NCBI RefSeq assembly: GCF_014647595.1
Contig: NZ_BMPM01000007.1
Location: 62,001-126,000 of the forward strand
Length of the DNA stretch: 64,000 nt
From: Paenarthrobacter histidinolovorans
Lineage (GTDB): Bacteria; Actinomycetota; Actinomycetes; Actinomycetales; Micrococcaceae
Reading direction: 5' to 3'
Position 1 is the stretch's first letter, and each line of letters begins with the position of its first letter. Below, piece after piece: positions 42,644 through 54,938 of this stretch. The position numbers and the translations under genes were made by a program. The notes below the pieces were generated by a model that had not been told where the DNA came from, did not search any database, and worked only from the letters and a program-made list of their open reading frames with translations.

Positions 42644-43911
42644 CCGGTCTGCCTTCCCCTCTGGAGCGACTCGGTGGAAAGTGGGGCCGGGGTGCCGATG
42701 GGCGCTGTCCACGGCAGGGGCAGCACGGGTACCCGATCGCCGGCCGATGCACCTTCAGGAGGCACCGCCATGTACGCATCGGCCCAGGCGAGCCCGCGCA
42801 TCATCCCGGGACCCGCGTGGTCGGCCGGAAACACAAGCCCGTGGACGATCCTGCAGGGTATGAGCCGGGTCTTTCCCGGGGAGGCTTCGACATCGGCGCC
42901 GGAGAGCAGGGGAGTGGCTTCCTGGAAGGGGCGGTTTCCCAAGGCGGCGAGCAGCGGTTCGCCCAAGGTCATGAGGGCCAGCATGGCTGCAAGCGGATTG
43001 CCGGGCAGCCCAAGGATGAAGTGGCCGTCCGGTAGTTCAGCCAGCACTGCGGGATGGCCGGGGCGCATGGCAACCCCGTCCAGCAGGAGCCGTCCGCCGA
43101 GCGCCGCAACGGCTGCACGGAAGTGGTCTGTTCCGGATTTGCCCGTTCCACCGGTGGTAATCGTCACTTCGGGCCGCTTGCCGTCACCGGCGCCATCCAG
43201 AGCCGCCAGCCACTCTCCGTATGAGTCGCCGATCCGTAGCTGCCCGCCCGGCACCCCGCCCAGTTGCGGAATGACGGCATCGAGCTGCGGACCGAAAGCG
43301 TCGCGCACCTGTCCGGGCGCCGGCTCACCTGAGGTGACCACTTCAGAGCCGGTCATGACGACGGCGACCCTCGGCTTGCGCTGCACCTGCAGCTGGTCAT
43401 GGCCGGCCACGGCGGCCAGGGCGAGGTGTGCCGGATTGAGCAGGGTTCCGGCGGGTATGAGGATGTCCCCTGCGGTGGCTTCTTCACCGGCGGGACGGAT
43501 GTGGCGGCCGGGAAGTGTCTCGCCCGGTTTCGCCTCCGGCCTCAGCGAAAGGTACCCGTCCCCCGATACCTGTCCGCTTTCCTTGCGGAGCACGGCGGTG
43601 GCCCCGGCTGGTATGAGGCCGCCGGTGGCTATGACACTGGCTTCTCCGGCAGCAAGGCCCCGCCCGGGTCCGGTGAGTGCCCAGGGGCCTTCGCCAGTGA
43701 TGGCCCAGCCGTCCATGGCCGATGACGCGTAGTGGGGAAGGTCCTGCCGGGCAAGGACATCGCGGGCCAAGGTGCAGCCGATCGCTGTGCCGAGGCTTGT
43801 TGGCCCCGGCGGGAGGGGAGCGGCGCAGCGGTACGCCAGCTGCCGTGCTTCGGCCCACGTCATGGCGTGGTGCGGATGGAGGACGGCTGTCAGCTCCTCT
43901 TGTGCAAGCAT
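42631..43911 (-). CDS. moeA: Molybdopterin molybdenumtransferase MoeA
   Basis: From the ATG at 43911 the product is 426 residues. Visible MoeA features are LPHYASSAMDGWAI, GEEATAGDILIPAGTLLNPAHLALAAVAGHDQLQVQRKPRVAVVMTGSEVV, TITTGGTGKSGTDHF and the GLPGNPLAAMLAL loop. The enzyme inserts molybdate into adenylylated molybdopterin. Here it sits between the formaldehyde dehydrogenase gene and fdhD, apparently as a dedicated cofactor gene for the FdhF-like enzyme. The C-terminal domain is normal in length. Confidence 0.93.
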   Translation of the reverse strand: MLAQEELTAVLHPHHAMTWAEARQLAYRCAAPLPPGPTSLGTAIGCTLARDVLARQDLPHYASSAMDGWAITGEGPWALTGPGRGLAAGEASVIATGGLIPAGATAVLRKESGQVSGDGYLSLRPEAKPGETLPGRHIRPAGEEATAGDILIPAGTLLNPAHLALAAVAGHDQLQVQRKPRVAVVMTGSEVVTSGEPAPGQVRDAFGPQLDAVIPQLGGVPGGQLRIGDSYGEWLAALDGAGDGKRPEVTITTGGTGKSGTDHFRAAVAALGGRLLLDGVAMRPGHPAVLAELPDGHFILGLPGNPLAAMLALMTLGEPLLAALGNRPFQEATPLLSGADVEASPGKTRLIPCRIVHGLVFPADHAGPGMMRGLAWADAYMAVPPEGASAGDRVPVLPLPWTAPIGTPAPLSTESLQRGRQTGWPA

Positions 43912-44009
43912 GGGTGTTCGCTTCCTGGGGTGGTGCTTCCGTTGTGGAAGGCACCGGGGACTGCACGGCCTTCCCGTAATTACTGCCGCGCAGTCCCCGG
44001 TAGCTGTTG

Positions 44010-45227
44010 TCAGGCCTTCACGTAGCCGTTGGGGTTCAGTACGAACTTCGTTGCGGCTCCGGCGTCGAATTCGGCGTAGCCGCGGGGCGCGTCCTCGAGC
44101 GGGATGGCCTGGGCGTTGACCGCCTTGGCGATCTGGACCTTGTCGTGGAGGATGGCCATCATCAATTGGCGGTTGTACTTCATTACGGGGCATTGGCCCG
44201 TGGTGAAGGACAACGATTTGGCCCAGCCCGTCCCCAAGGAGAGGGAGAGGGAGCCGTGTTTGGCGGCGTCGTCGATTCCGCCCGGATCGCCGGTCACGTA
44301 AAGGCCCGGGATGCCCAGGGCGCCGCCGGCCGCAGTGATGTCCATCAGTGAGTTCAACACGGTGGCCGGGGCCTCGTGGGAGGCGTCCTTGCCGTGTCCG
44401 CGGGCTTCGAAGCCCACGGCGTCAACACCGCAGTCCACTTCCGGCACGCCAAGGATCTGCTCTATCTGGTCCTTCGGGTCGCCTTGGGAGACGTTGACCG
44501 TTTCGCAGCCGAAGGAGCGCGCCTGGGCCAGGCGGTCCTCATTCATGTCGCCCACGATCACGACGGCGGCCCCCAGCAGTTGGGCGCCGACGGCGGCAGC
44601 GATACCCACGGGACCGGCACCGGCAACGTACACAGTGGAGCCGACACCGACGCCGGCTGTGACAGCGCCGTGGAAGCCGGTGGGGAAGATATCCGAGAGC
44701 ATGGTCAGGTCCATGATCTTCTCCAGGGCCTGGTCGCGGTCCGGGAAGCGCAGGAGGTTCCAGTCCGCGTAGGGGACCAGGACGTACTCTGCCTGTCCGC
44801 CCACCCAGCCTCCCATGTCCACGTAACCGTATGCGCTGCCGGGGCGGTCGGGGTTGACGTTGAGGCAGATGCCGGTCTTCTGTTCCTTGCAGTTCCGGCA
44901 GCGGCCACAGGAGATGTTGAACGGCACCGAGACGATGTCGCCTACCTTGATGAATTCGACGTCGGGTCCCACTTCCACCACTTCGCCGGTGATTTCGTGG
45001 CCGAGGACCAGGTTCTGCGGCGCGGTGGTGCGTCCGCGGACCATGTGCTGGTCCGAACCGCAGATGTTGGTGGTCACTGTCCGCAGGATGGCACCATGAG
45101 GTACTTTCCTCCCGACATTGGCCGGGTTGACGCCCGGTCCGTCCTTGAGTTCAAACGTTGGGTAGTCGGTGTCGATGATTTCGACGACACCGGGTTCCTT
45201 GTAGGCGACTGCTCTGTTTCCTGACAT
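44010..45227 (-). CDS. fdhA: Glutathione-independent formaldehyde dehydrogenase
   Basis: From the ATG at 45227, with AGGGAG upstream, the product is 405 residues; the frame is open to 45332 but only into the leader. It is a zinc MDR dehydrogenase like the Pseudomonas putida enzyme. The catalytic Cys is in TTNICGSDQHMVRG and GHEITGEVVE is present. The structural zinc site is CGRCRNCKEQKTGIC, and the nucleotide loop is VYVAGAGPVGIAAA. It oxidises formaldehyde to formate with NAD that stays bound. It would remove formaldehyde released by glycine betaine demethylation. The 159-base leader between it and the fdhF gene contains a nested stem-loop. Confidence 0.93.
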   Translation of the reverse strand: MSGNRAVAYKEPGVVEIIDTDYPTFELKDGPGVNPANVGRKVPHGAILRTVTTNICGSDQHMVRGRTTAPQNLVLGHEITGEVVEVGPDVEFIKVGDIVSVPFNISCGRCRNCKEQKTGICLNVNPDRPGSAYGYVDMGGWVGGQAEYVLVPYADWNLLRFPDRDQALEKIMDLTMLSDIFPTGFHGAVTAGVGVGSTVYVAGAGPVGIAAAVGAQLLGAAVVIVGDMNEDRLAQARSFGCETVNVSQGDPKDQIEQILGVPEVDCGVDAVGFEARGHGKDASHEAPATVLNSLMDITAAGGALGIPGLYVTGDPGGIDDAAKHGSLSLSLGTGWAKSLSFTTGQCPVMKYNRQLMMAILHDKVQIAKAVNAQAIPLEDAPRGYAEFDAGAATKFVLNPNGYVKA

Positions 45228-45263
45228 GGTCACTCCCTGTTCCTTGCTGTTGTTGAACTGCCT

Positions 45264-45348
45264 GTCCAACGGTCCGAAAGCGGTGCTTCGATGAGGAATA
45301 CCTCCCCAGGTTTCAGGCCACCGAAGCACCATTTACGAACCGTTGGAC
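45264..45348 (-). ncRNA. Candidate structured RNA leader of the formaldehyde dehydrogenase gene
   Basis: Two nested, perfectly complementary helices are visible: GTCCAACGGT (45264-45273) with ACCGTTGGAC (45339-45348), and GGTGCTTCG (45282-45290) with CGAAGCACC (45322-45330). They are separated by an 8 x 8 internal loop. The apical 31 bases contain a small GAGG/CCTC hairpin at 45293-45304. In the mRNA it ends 36 bases before the start codon. I recognise no known riboswitch class, and it could instead be a processing or attenuation hairpin. Confidence 0.45.
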
Positions 45349-45386
45349 GAGCGGATTTATGGACAATCGGACAACTTTGTGGTGAT

Positions 45387-47705
45387 TCAGGCCCTTTCCA
45401 GCCGGATGATCACGGACTTCGACGTTGGAGTACCGCTGGTGTCTGCCACGGAATCCAGCGGCACCAGGACGTTGGTCTCGGGGTAGTAGGCGGCGGCGCA
45501 ACCCGTCGGCGTCGAATACGACACGATGCGGAAGTTTTCGGCCCGGCGATCGATCCCTTGGAATTCGGAGATGAGGTGGACCATGTCCCCGTCGGAAAAT
45601 CCGAGTTCGCTGATGTCACGGGCGTTGATGAGCACCACCCGGCGGCCACCGTGGATGCCGCGGTACCGGTCGTCCTTGCCGTAGATGGTGGTGTTGTACT
45701 GGTCGTGGGAGCGCAGCGTTTGAAGGACAAGCTTTCCCGGCGGAACCTTGATGTATTCCAGCTCATTGCCTGTGAAGTGGGCTTTGCCCGAAGCGGTGTC
45801 GAATTTCCTGGCATCGCGGGGCGGGTGTGGCAACACAAAGCCCCCGGGGTGCTGGATCCGGGCTTCGAAGTCTTCAAAGCCGTCAAAGACCGCCTCGATG
45901 TGTTTCCTGATCAGGGTGTAGTCGTCCCTCATGGCGAGCCAGGAGGCTTTGGGGGTGTTCGGCAGGCGGTGGTTGCCCTCGGTGAAGAGCTTGTGGGCGA
46001 GGTTGCACACGATCGCTACTTCGGAGTGGAGGTGCTCGCTGGCAGGCTTGAGCCGGCCCCGTGAGGCGTGGACGGCACTCATGGAGTCTTCCACGGTGAC
46101 CCGTTGATCGCCTGTGCGCTGGGTGTCTTTTTCGGTTCGTCCGAGGGTAGGCAGGATCAGTGCCCGGCGACCTGTGGACAGGTGTGAGTGGTTCAGTTTG
46201 GTGGAGATCTGGACGGTCAGCCGGGTGTTGGCCAGGGCGTGCTCGGTGACTTCCGAATCCGGGGCGGCCCGGACGAAGTTGCCACCCATTCCCATGAAGA
46301 AACGGACCTTCCCGTCGCGCATGGCGCGGATGGCTGCCACGGTGTCAAAGCCGTGGTCCCGGGGCGAACGGAATTCGAATTCCTGGTCCAGGCGGTCGTG
46401 GAATGCTTCCGGCATCTTCTCGAAGATGCCCATGGTGCGGTCGCCCTGGACATTGGAGTGGCCGCGCACGGGGCAGACACCGGCGCCGGTCTTGCCAATG
46501 TTTCCCTGGAGCAGCAGGACGTTCACTACGTCCCGTAGCGTCGACACGGAGTGCTTGTGCTGGGTAAGTCCCATGGCCCAGCACACAATGGTGGCGTTGG
46601 ATGCGAGCAGCCGTTCACCTGTGGAGTGGATCTGCTCCAACGTCAGGCCCGTGGCTTCGACGATGTCCGCCCACTCCACCTTTTCGAGGAACCGCAGGTA
46701 GTCATTGAGACCTACTGTGTGGTTTTCGATGAAGTTGTGGTCGAGCACCGTTTCCAGTCCCGGAGTGTTCCGCCCCGCAGCCTCGGCTTCCAGCAGGTAC
46801 TTGCCCAGGCCTTGGAAGAGGGCTTGGTCGCCGCCGGCGCGGATCTGGAGGAAATCGTCGGTCAGCTGGGTTCCCTGGATCATGCCGGCCACATGCTGCG
46901 GGTTTTCGAAGTGCAGTAGGCCCGCTTCAGGAAGCGGATTAACGGACACAATGATTGCGCCGTTCTTCTTGGCCTTCTCCAAAGCACTGAGCATGCGGGG
47001 ATGGTTGGTTCCCGGGTTCTGCCCGGCGACGAAAATCAATGACGCCGTTTCCAGGTCCGTCAGGCTGACGGAGCCCTTGCCGATGCCGATTGTCTCCACC
47101 AGCGCGGATCCGGAGGACTCGTGGCACATGTTGGAACAGTCCGGCAGGTTGTTCGTGCCGATTCCGCGGACCAGGAGCTGGTACACGAAAGCGGCTTCGT
47201 TGGACGTCCGCCCCGAGGTGTAGAACACTGCCTGGTCCGGGCTTTCCAGTTCCCTGAGTTCCCGGGCCATCAGCTCGTAGGCGTCATCCCAGTCGATGGG
47301 TGTGTAGTGGGTGGCGCCTTCCTCCAGGACCATGGGGTGCGTCAGGCGGCCCTGCTGTCCAAGCCAGTAATCGTCGCGGGTTTTCAGTTCTTCCACGGAA
47401 TACTTGGCGAAGAATTCCGGTGTGACGCGTCGGCGGGTGGCTTCTTCGGCCACCGCCTTGGCACCGTTCTCACAGAACTCCGCGGCGTTGCGCTTTTCGT
47501 GCTCCGGCCAGGCGCAGCCCATGCAGTCGAAGCCGTCCAGCTGGTTCACGGCCAGCAGGGTCTGGACGCTGCGCACAGGACCCATTTGTTCCAACGAGAT
47601 CTTCAGCGCGTTGGCGACGGCCGGGATGCCCACGGCCTTCGTCTTGGGCTTGGTGACGGTCAGCTTTGACTCGTCGATGTTTCCGTCAGGGGCTTTCGTA
47701 GCCAT
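45387..47705 (-). CDS. FdhF/YdeP-family molybdopterin oxidoreductase (formate dehydrogenase-like)
   Basis: The 772-residue protein belongs to the one-subunit FdhF/YdeP branch of the molybdopterin oxidoreductases. N-terminal Cys residues in FDCMGCAWPEHEKRNAAEFCENGAKAV could hold an iron-sulfur cluster. The likely molybdenum ligand is the Cys in NMCHESSGSAL. Cofactor-binding phrases such as FVAGQNPGTNHPRML, RGHSNVQGDRTMGI and a C-terminal molydopterin-binding domain (LVLQTLRSHDQYNTTIYG) are present. The neighbouring formyl-folate hydrolase, fdhD and moeA genes point to formate oxidation to CO2. No NAD-binding or electron-carrier subunit gene is adjacent, so the electron acceptor is open. Confidence 0.88.
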   Translation of the reverse strand: MATKAPDGNIDESKLTVTKPKTKAVGIPAVANALKISLEQMGPVRSVQTLLAVNQLDGFDCMGCAWPEHEKRNAAEFCENGAKAVAEEATRRRVTPEFFAKYSVEELKTRDDYWLGQQGRLTHPMVLEEGATHYTPIDWDDAYELMARELRELESPDQAVFYTSGRTSNEAAFVYQLLVRGIGTNNLPDCSNMCHESSGSALVETIGIGKGSVSLTDLETASLIFVAGQNPGTNHPRMLSALEKAKKNGAIIVSVNPLPEAGLLHFENPQHVAGMIQGTQLTDDFLQIRAGGDQALFQGLGKYLLEAEAAGRNTPGLETVLDHNFIENHTVGLNDYLRFLEKVEWADIVEATGLTLEQIHSTGERLLASNATIVCWAMGLTQHKHSVSTLRDVVNVLLLQGNIGKTGAGVCPVRGHSNVQGDRTMGIFEKMPEAFHDRLDQEFEFRSPRDHGFDTVAAIRAMRDGKVRFFMGMGGNFVRAAPDSEVTEHALANTRLTVQISTKLNHSHLSTGRRALILPTLGRTEKDTQRTGDQRVTVEDSMSAVHASRGRLKPASEHLHSEVAIVCNLAHKLFTEGNHRLPNTPKASWLAMRDDYTLIRKHIEAVFDGFEDFEARIQHPGGFVLPHPPRDARKFDTASGKAHFTGNELEYIKVPPGKLVLQTLRSHDQYNTTIYGKDDRYRGIHGGRRVVLINARDISELGFSDGDMVHLISEFQGIDRRAENFRIVSYSTPTGCAAAYYPETNVLVPLDSVADTSGTPTSKSVIIRLERA

Positions 47706-47716
47706 GCGTTTTCCCT

Positions 47717-48607
47717 TCAGATCCGGGCAGCGGAGGTGGCGGCGGCGGCCAGTTCAGCGGGTTCCTGCTGGCGCGCGGCCTCAACCGTGTGCAGGAGCAA
47801 CAGTGCTGTGGTGACCGAGCCTACGCCGCCGGGCACCGGGGTCAACCCGGCCGCGATACCGGTGACGCTCGCCTCGTCAACGTCCCCCACCAGTGAGCCG
47901 TCGGGCAGGACGTTGGTTCCGACGTCGATCACTACGGTCTCCGGCGAGAGGTGGCTGCCCTTGAGCAGGCCGGTCCTGCCGGCGGCAACAACCACGACGT
48001 CGGCGGGTTGGGTGTATCGCTCCAGCGGCCCCGACTTGGAATGGCAGACGGTGACAGTCGCGTCGCGCTCCAGGAGCAGCAGCGCCAGCGGCTTGCCCAC
48101 CACCGCGGAACGCCCGACGACGGCCACGTTGCGGCCCGCGACGGGCACCTCGAAGTGATCCAGGAGTTCCACTACAGCCTGCGCCGTGGCGGGGGCGAAA
48201 GCGGGCTGGCCGACAGCCAGGCGGCCGAGGCTGAGGGGATTGGCGCCGTCGATGTCTTTTTCCGGAGCGATGAGGCCCACCAGGGAATCAGCCTTCACGC
48301 CCACGGGCAGCGGCGTTTGCAGGATGATTCCGTTGACCGAAGGTTCGGCGCTCAGGTCCCGGAGGACGCTCGCCAGTACCTGTTCGGTGGCTTCGGGGCC
48401 CAGATCGACGATCCTGCAGCCGATGCCCAGCCGTTCAGCGGCACGTTCGATGGAGCGGACGTACCAGAGCGTCGACTCGTCGTCGGTGGCGACCACGACG
48501 GCCAGGACCGGACGGCGGCCGCTGTTTTCCAGGACGCGTACTTCTTCCGTGGCGCGTTGTTGAATGAGGGTTGCCAGTTGCTTGCCGGAAAGCACTTGGG
48601 TGTTCAC
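47717..48607 (-). CDS. folD: Bifunctional methylene-THF dehydrogenase/methenyl-THF cyclohydrolase FolD
   Basis: The 296-residue protein shows FolD signatures: STLWYVRSIERAAERLGI in the folate site, GIILQTPLPVGVKADSLVGLIAPEKDIDG, and PATAQAVVELLDHFEVPVAGRNVAVVGRSAVVGKPLALLLLERDATVTVCHS in the NADP domain. The usual catalytic Lys of YxxxK is replaced by Arg-Ser-Ile-Glu wording (YVRSIER), so the cyclohydrolase step may be weak. A separate cyclohydrolase-like gene lies directly upstream. It oxidises the methylene-THF made by dimethylglycine oxidase. Its start overlaps the stop of that gene by 4 bases. Confidence 0.93.
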   Translation of the reverse strand: MNTQVLSGKQLATLIQQRATEEVRVLENSGRRPVLAVVVATDDESTLWYVRSIERAAERLGIGCRIVDLGPEATEQVLASVLRDLSAEPSVNGIILQTPLPVGVKADSLVGLIAPEKDIDGANPLSLGRLAVGQPAFAPATAQAVVELLDHFEVPVAGRNVAVVGRSAVVGKPLALLLLERDATVTVCHSKSGPLERYTQPADVVVVAAGRTGLLKGSHLSPETVVIDVGTNVLPDGSLVGDVDEASVTGIAAGLTPVPGGVGSVTTALLLLHTVEAARQQEPAELAAAATSAARI

Positions 48608-49230
48608 GAGAGGATCCTTTCGCGGACGCGCTTGACCAGGGAATCAGCTGCGAGGACCACTTTGTCCTCAATTCCGTCCGTCTGCCCGGCCAGGCGGGTG
48701 CGGGCGGCACTGTCCTTGATGGCCACGACGTTGATGTCGATGTTGACGCGGGCTGTTGTAGCGGCAGCCCGGGCGGCATCTGCCGCTGCGGCGACGTCGC
48801 TGATGACGTTGGGGTTTGCCGCATCCAGGAGATCGCCGGCGAGGTCCACTATCTCACCGGCAACCCCGATGAGTTGAGCGGGAGTTTGGGCTGCCTGGAT
48901 CAGGGCATCCTGGATGGCTGCCGCCTTTGCTGCCTTGAGTTCATCGGTATCCGAGGGAAGCTTGTAGGCATCGATTACGGACTGGAACGCATGTTCGTCG
49001 GCGTCGGCAAGGCGCAAGGCTTCCACCACCAGGTGGTCGGCGGCGCTGGTGATCCGGGCTACAAGCGCGGCATGCTGCTCGAACTTTGCGCCTGTGGTGT
49101 AGCGGGCCACCATGGCAACCAACGCGGCTCCTTGTGCCGCGTGCAGTGCAGCGGCAGCACCGCCGCCCGGTGTGGGCTGGCGGGAGGCCAGCCTGGAGAG
49201 GTAGTCATTGATGGTTTCTGAGCTGATCAT
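48604..49230 (-). CDS. Cyclodeaminase/cyclohydrolase-family protein (FchA-like)
   Basis: From the ATG at 49230 the product is 208 residues; an extension to 49278 lacks a ribosome site. The all-helical protein has the FTCD-C/FchA pattern: LSRLASRQPTPGGGAAAALHAAQGAALVAMVARYTTG and DADEHAFQSVIDAYKLP. The family includes methenyl-THF cyclohydrolase and formimino-THF cyclodeaminase. Being wedged between dimethylglycine oxidase and FolD genes, it most likely hydrolyses methenyl-THF to 10-formyl-THF. This fits the Lys-less FolD next to it. Confidence 0.87.
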   Translation of the reverse strand: MISSETINDYLSRLASRQPTPGGGAAAALHAAQGAALVAMVARYTTGAKFEQHAALVARITSAADHLVVEALRLADADEHAFQSVIDAYKLPSDTDELKAAKAAAIQDALIQAAQTPAQLIGVAGEIVDLAGDLLDAANPNVISDVAAAADAARAAATTARVNIDINVVAIKDSAARTRLAGQTDGIEDKVVLAADSLVKRVRERILS

Positions 49231-49338
49231 GTGCCGTCCTGGCTGAAGAGGGGAAAGCAGCGGCCCGGGCCCGCCCATTCCGAGGGGAATTCGAGGGGAA
49301 AGGGTCCGGGCCGCCTGATTTGATGATTGCGGGGCGTC

Positions 49339-52798
<3,460 letters not shown>

Positions 52799-52818
52799 GT
52801 GTCCTCCTTAGGTGTTTG

Positions 52819-52855
52819 CCTAGATATATTCCTGAAATACGAACTGATATATTAG
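52819..52855. promoter_or_regulatory. Two GATATATT sites between purU and the gntR gene
   Basis: GATATATT occurs at 52823-52830 and 52846-52853, 23 bases apart in the same direction. CCTA precedes the first and AGG follows the second, which also gives an imperfect inverted repeat (CCTAGATATAT / ATATATTAGG). The region drives the 11-kb one-carbon operon leftwards and gntR rightwards. Confidence 0.6.
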
Positions 52856-52929
52856 GATTGGGAATCAGCGTATACTGGTGTCCGGGGCAGGTCAATAGAT
52901 TTCCCGGTTTTGAAGAAGGGGTTGGCGCA

Positions 52930-53610
52930 GTGGCTACTGGAACTCTCGCAAGCATCGGCGATGCCACCAGGAAATCTCTGGCTGACGTGGCCTATGAACG
53001 TTTGCGCGACCGCCTGCTGATGCTGGACATCAAGCCGGGGGACATCCTTAACGATGACCAGCTCGCCAGGGAGTTGGAAATCGGACGTACTCCTGTCCGG
53101 GAAGCCTTGAAGCGCCTGGAACTGGACCGACTGGTGATCACCTACCCACGGCGCGGAACGTTCGCGACCCGCGTGGAGGTGACTGACTTGGCCTTTATCT
53201 CCGAGATCCGGGCGCAGCTGGAGCCCTTGGCAGCAGCTCGCGCGGCCCGGGTTGCCTCGGCATCCACCAGGGAACACCTGCGGGAGGTCATGCGGGCTGT
53301 TGAAGATTTTGATGTCAGCGCGGCGTCGGTGGTTGAGACGCTCCGCCTCGATGCAAGTGTCCATCAGGGTATTTATGCCGCGGCCGCGAATCCGCACCTG
53401 GAAGACATTCTGATCCGCTACGACAACCTGGCTACGCGGATCTGGTGCATGGTGCTTGACCGCTTGCCCGATCTTGAACATCACGTCCGTGAGCACCTGG
53501 ACCTTCTGCGCGCAGTCATAGACGGCAATGAAGAAGAAGCTGCCGAGCTCGCCCGGGTCCATGTCAACGGCTTTGAGCGGGCGGTCCGCCAAGCACTGTT
53601 CGCAGCCTAG
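52930..53610 (+). CDS. GntR-family (FadR/VanR subgroup) regulator
   Basis: The GTG at 52930, behind AAGGGG, gives 226 residues. The winged HTH (YERLRDRLLMLDIKPGDILNDDQLARELEIGRTPVREALKRLELDRLVITYPRRGTFATRV) is followed by an FCD-type helical domain. That domain has LRLDASVHQGIYAAAANPHLEDIL and LEHHVREHLDLLRAVIDGNEEEAAELARVHVNGFE, whose Asp and His residues usually bind a metal next to the effector. It is divergent from purU and flanked by GATATATY sites, so it is the best candidate to bind that motif. The effector may be dimethylglycine, sarcosine or a one-carbon compound. Confidence 0.92.
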   Translation: MATGTLASIGDATRKSLADVAYERLRDRLLMLDIKPGDILNDDQLARELEIGRTPVREALKRLELDRLVITYPRRGTFATRVEVTDLAFISEIRAQLEPLAAARAARVASASTREHLREVMRAVEDFDVSAASVVETLRLDASVHQGIYAAAANPHLEDILIRYDNLATRIWCMVLDRLPDLEHHVREHLDLLRAVIDGNEEEAAELARVHVNGFERAVRQALFAA

Positions 53611-53674
53611 GCGGAGCGGCCACCCTCAGGAGTGGTTGACGCGGAGACGGGTCACTTGCATACTGGACTCCTCA

Positions 53675-53697
53675 CTAATATATCACTCGGATATTAG
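53675..53697. promoter_or_regulatory. Inverted repeat with AATATATC upstream of pdxS
   Basis: CTAATAT (53675-53681) and ATATTAG (53691-53697) are perfect complements 9 bases apart. The left arm continues as AATATATC, the reverse complement of the GATATATT core found upstream of gntR. It is 75 bases ahead of the chosen pdxS start. Confidence 0.55.
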
Positions 53698-53771
53698 GAC
53701 GCATGCTTGGCCAGCGTCCTGGTCCGGTGCTCGTGATGGAATCACAGCCCCCCAAGTCCCCGGAGTATCAC

Positions 53772-54686
53772 GTGACTACACGACACCCTCTTTTCGAACA
53801 CATCCCGCTTACGGGCAGCAGCCGCGTTAAGCGGGGCATGGCTGAGATGCTCAAGGGCGGCGTCATCATGGACGTCGTTAACGTCGAGCAGGCCCGCATC
53901 GCCGAGGATGCCGGTGCTGTCGCCGTCATGGCGCTTGAGCGTGTCCCGGCTGATATCCGCGCCCAGGGTGGCGTGTCCCGGATGTCCGATCCGGACATGA
54001 TTGATCAGATCATCGCCGCTGTGTCCATCCCGGTCATGGCGAAGGCCCGCATCGGCCACTTCGTCGAGGCCCAGGTCCTGCAGTCCCTCGGTGTGGACTA
54101 CATCGACGAGTCCGAGGTCCTGACCCCGGCGGACTACATCAACCACATCGACAAGTGGAACTTCACCGTCCCCTTCGTCTGTGGTGCCACCAACCTTGGT
54201 GAGGCGCTGCGCCGCATCAACGAGGGCGCGGCCATGATCCGCTCCAAGGGCGAAGCCGGCACCGGCGATGTTTCCAACGCCACCGGCCACATGCGCAAGA
54301 TCCGTTCGGAGATCGCCAAGCTCGCCGCCCTCCCCGAGGACGAGCTGTACGTCGCGGCCAAGGAGTTGCAGGCCCCGTACGAGCTGGTCAAGGAGATCGC
54401 TGCCACGGGCAAGCTTCCCGTGGTGTTGTTCACTGCCGGTGGCATCGCAACCCCGGCTGATGCTGCGATGATGATGCAGCTCGGCGCCGACGGCGTGTTC
54501 GTTGGCTCGGGTATCTTCAAGTCCGGCAACCCCGCAGAGCGTGCGGCCGCCGTCGTAAACGCTACTGCCTACTACGACGATCCTGACGTGATCGCAAAAG
54601 TCTCCCGCGGCCTGGGCGAAGCCATGGTCGGCATCAACGTCGACGACATCCCCCAACCGCACCGCCTCGCAGAACGCGGATGGTGA
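53772..54686 (+). CDS. pdxS: Pyridoxal 5'-phosphate synthase lyase subunit PdxS
   Basis: The GTG at 53772 has CGGAG with a 6-base spacer and gives 304 residues, the usual PdxS length; the frame is open upstream to 53703. Landmarks are [33 protein letters not shown] with its active-site Lys, [15 protein letters not shown], and RSKGEAGTG with the second Lys. PdxS makes PLP from ribose 5-phosphate, glyceraldehyde 3-phosphate and ammonia, normally with the glutaminase PdxT. No pdxT is adjacent. The gene lies between the gntR gene and the glycine betaine oxygenase locus, perhaps to supply PLP for glycine or serine metabolism. Codon use suggests high expression. Confidence 0.95.
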   Translation: MTTRHPLFEHIPLTGSSRVKRGMAEMLKGGVIMDVVNVEQARIAEDAGAVAVMALERVPADIRAQGGVSRMSDPDMIDQIIAAVSIPVMAKARIGHFVEAQVLQSLGVDYIDESEVLTPADYINHIDKWNFTVPFVCGATNLGEALRRINEGAAMIRSKGEAGTGDVSNATGHMRKIRSEIAKLAALPEDELYVAAKELQAPYELVKEIAATGKLPVVLFTAGGIATPADAAMMMQLGADGVFVGSGIFKSGNPAERAAAVVNATAYYDDPDVIAKVSRGLGEAMVGINVDDIPQPHRLAERGW

Positions 54687-54916
54687 CGGAGATGGTGCAG
54701 ACAAAGCCGGCCAGGACGGTGGAGGGGCGCGCCTTGCGCAAGGACTGGGCCCAGCTGACAGGACACGTCGTCGAAGTCTGGCTCAAGGGCGACCGGGTAG
54801 TCACCGGGGTTGTGGAGCAGACGGCTGCTGATGACTCCGTTCTCTGGATCGCAGCGAACGGAGCTGACCGGCGCAAGCTCTTTGACCAGTCCACCGGGTA
54901 CGAGGTCTGGGCCTAG
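54680..54916 (+). CDS. Small hypothetical protein coupled to pdxS
   Basis: The 78-residue protein starts inside the end of pdxS (7-base overlap). It has a basic N-terminus and a beta-rich body: [53 protein letters not shown]. The alternating pattern suggests an SH3-like small barrel. No function is known, but the overlap ties it to pdxS. A second ATG four codons later is an alternative start. Confidence 0.65.
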   Translation: MVTEMVQTKPARTVEGRALRKDWAQLTGHVVEVWLKGDRVVTGVVEQTAADDSVLWIAANGADRRKLFDQSTGYEVWA

Positions 54917-54938
54917 AGGGCCAACCTGCCTGCCAAAC

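Noticed and set aside
42062..43732. 556-codon rightward open frame
   Set aside because: It lies opposite fdhD and moeA, whose motifs are unmistakable; the frame has no recognisable fold.
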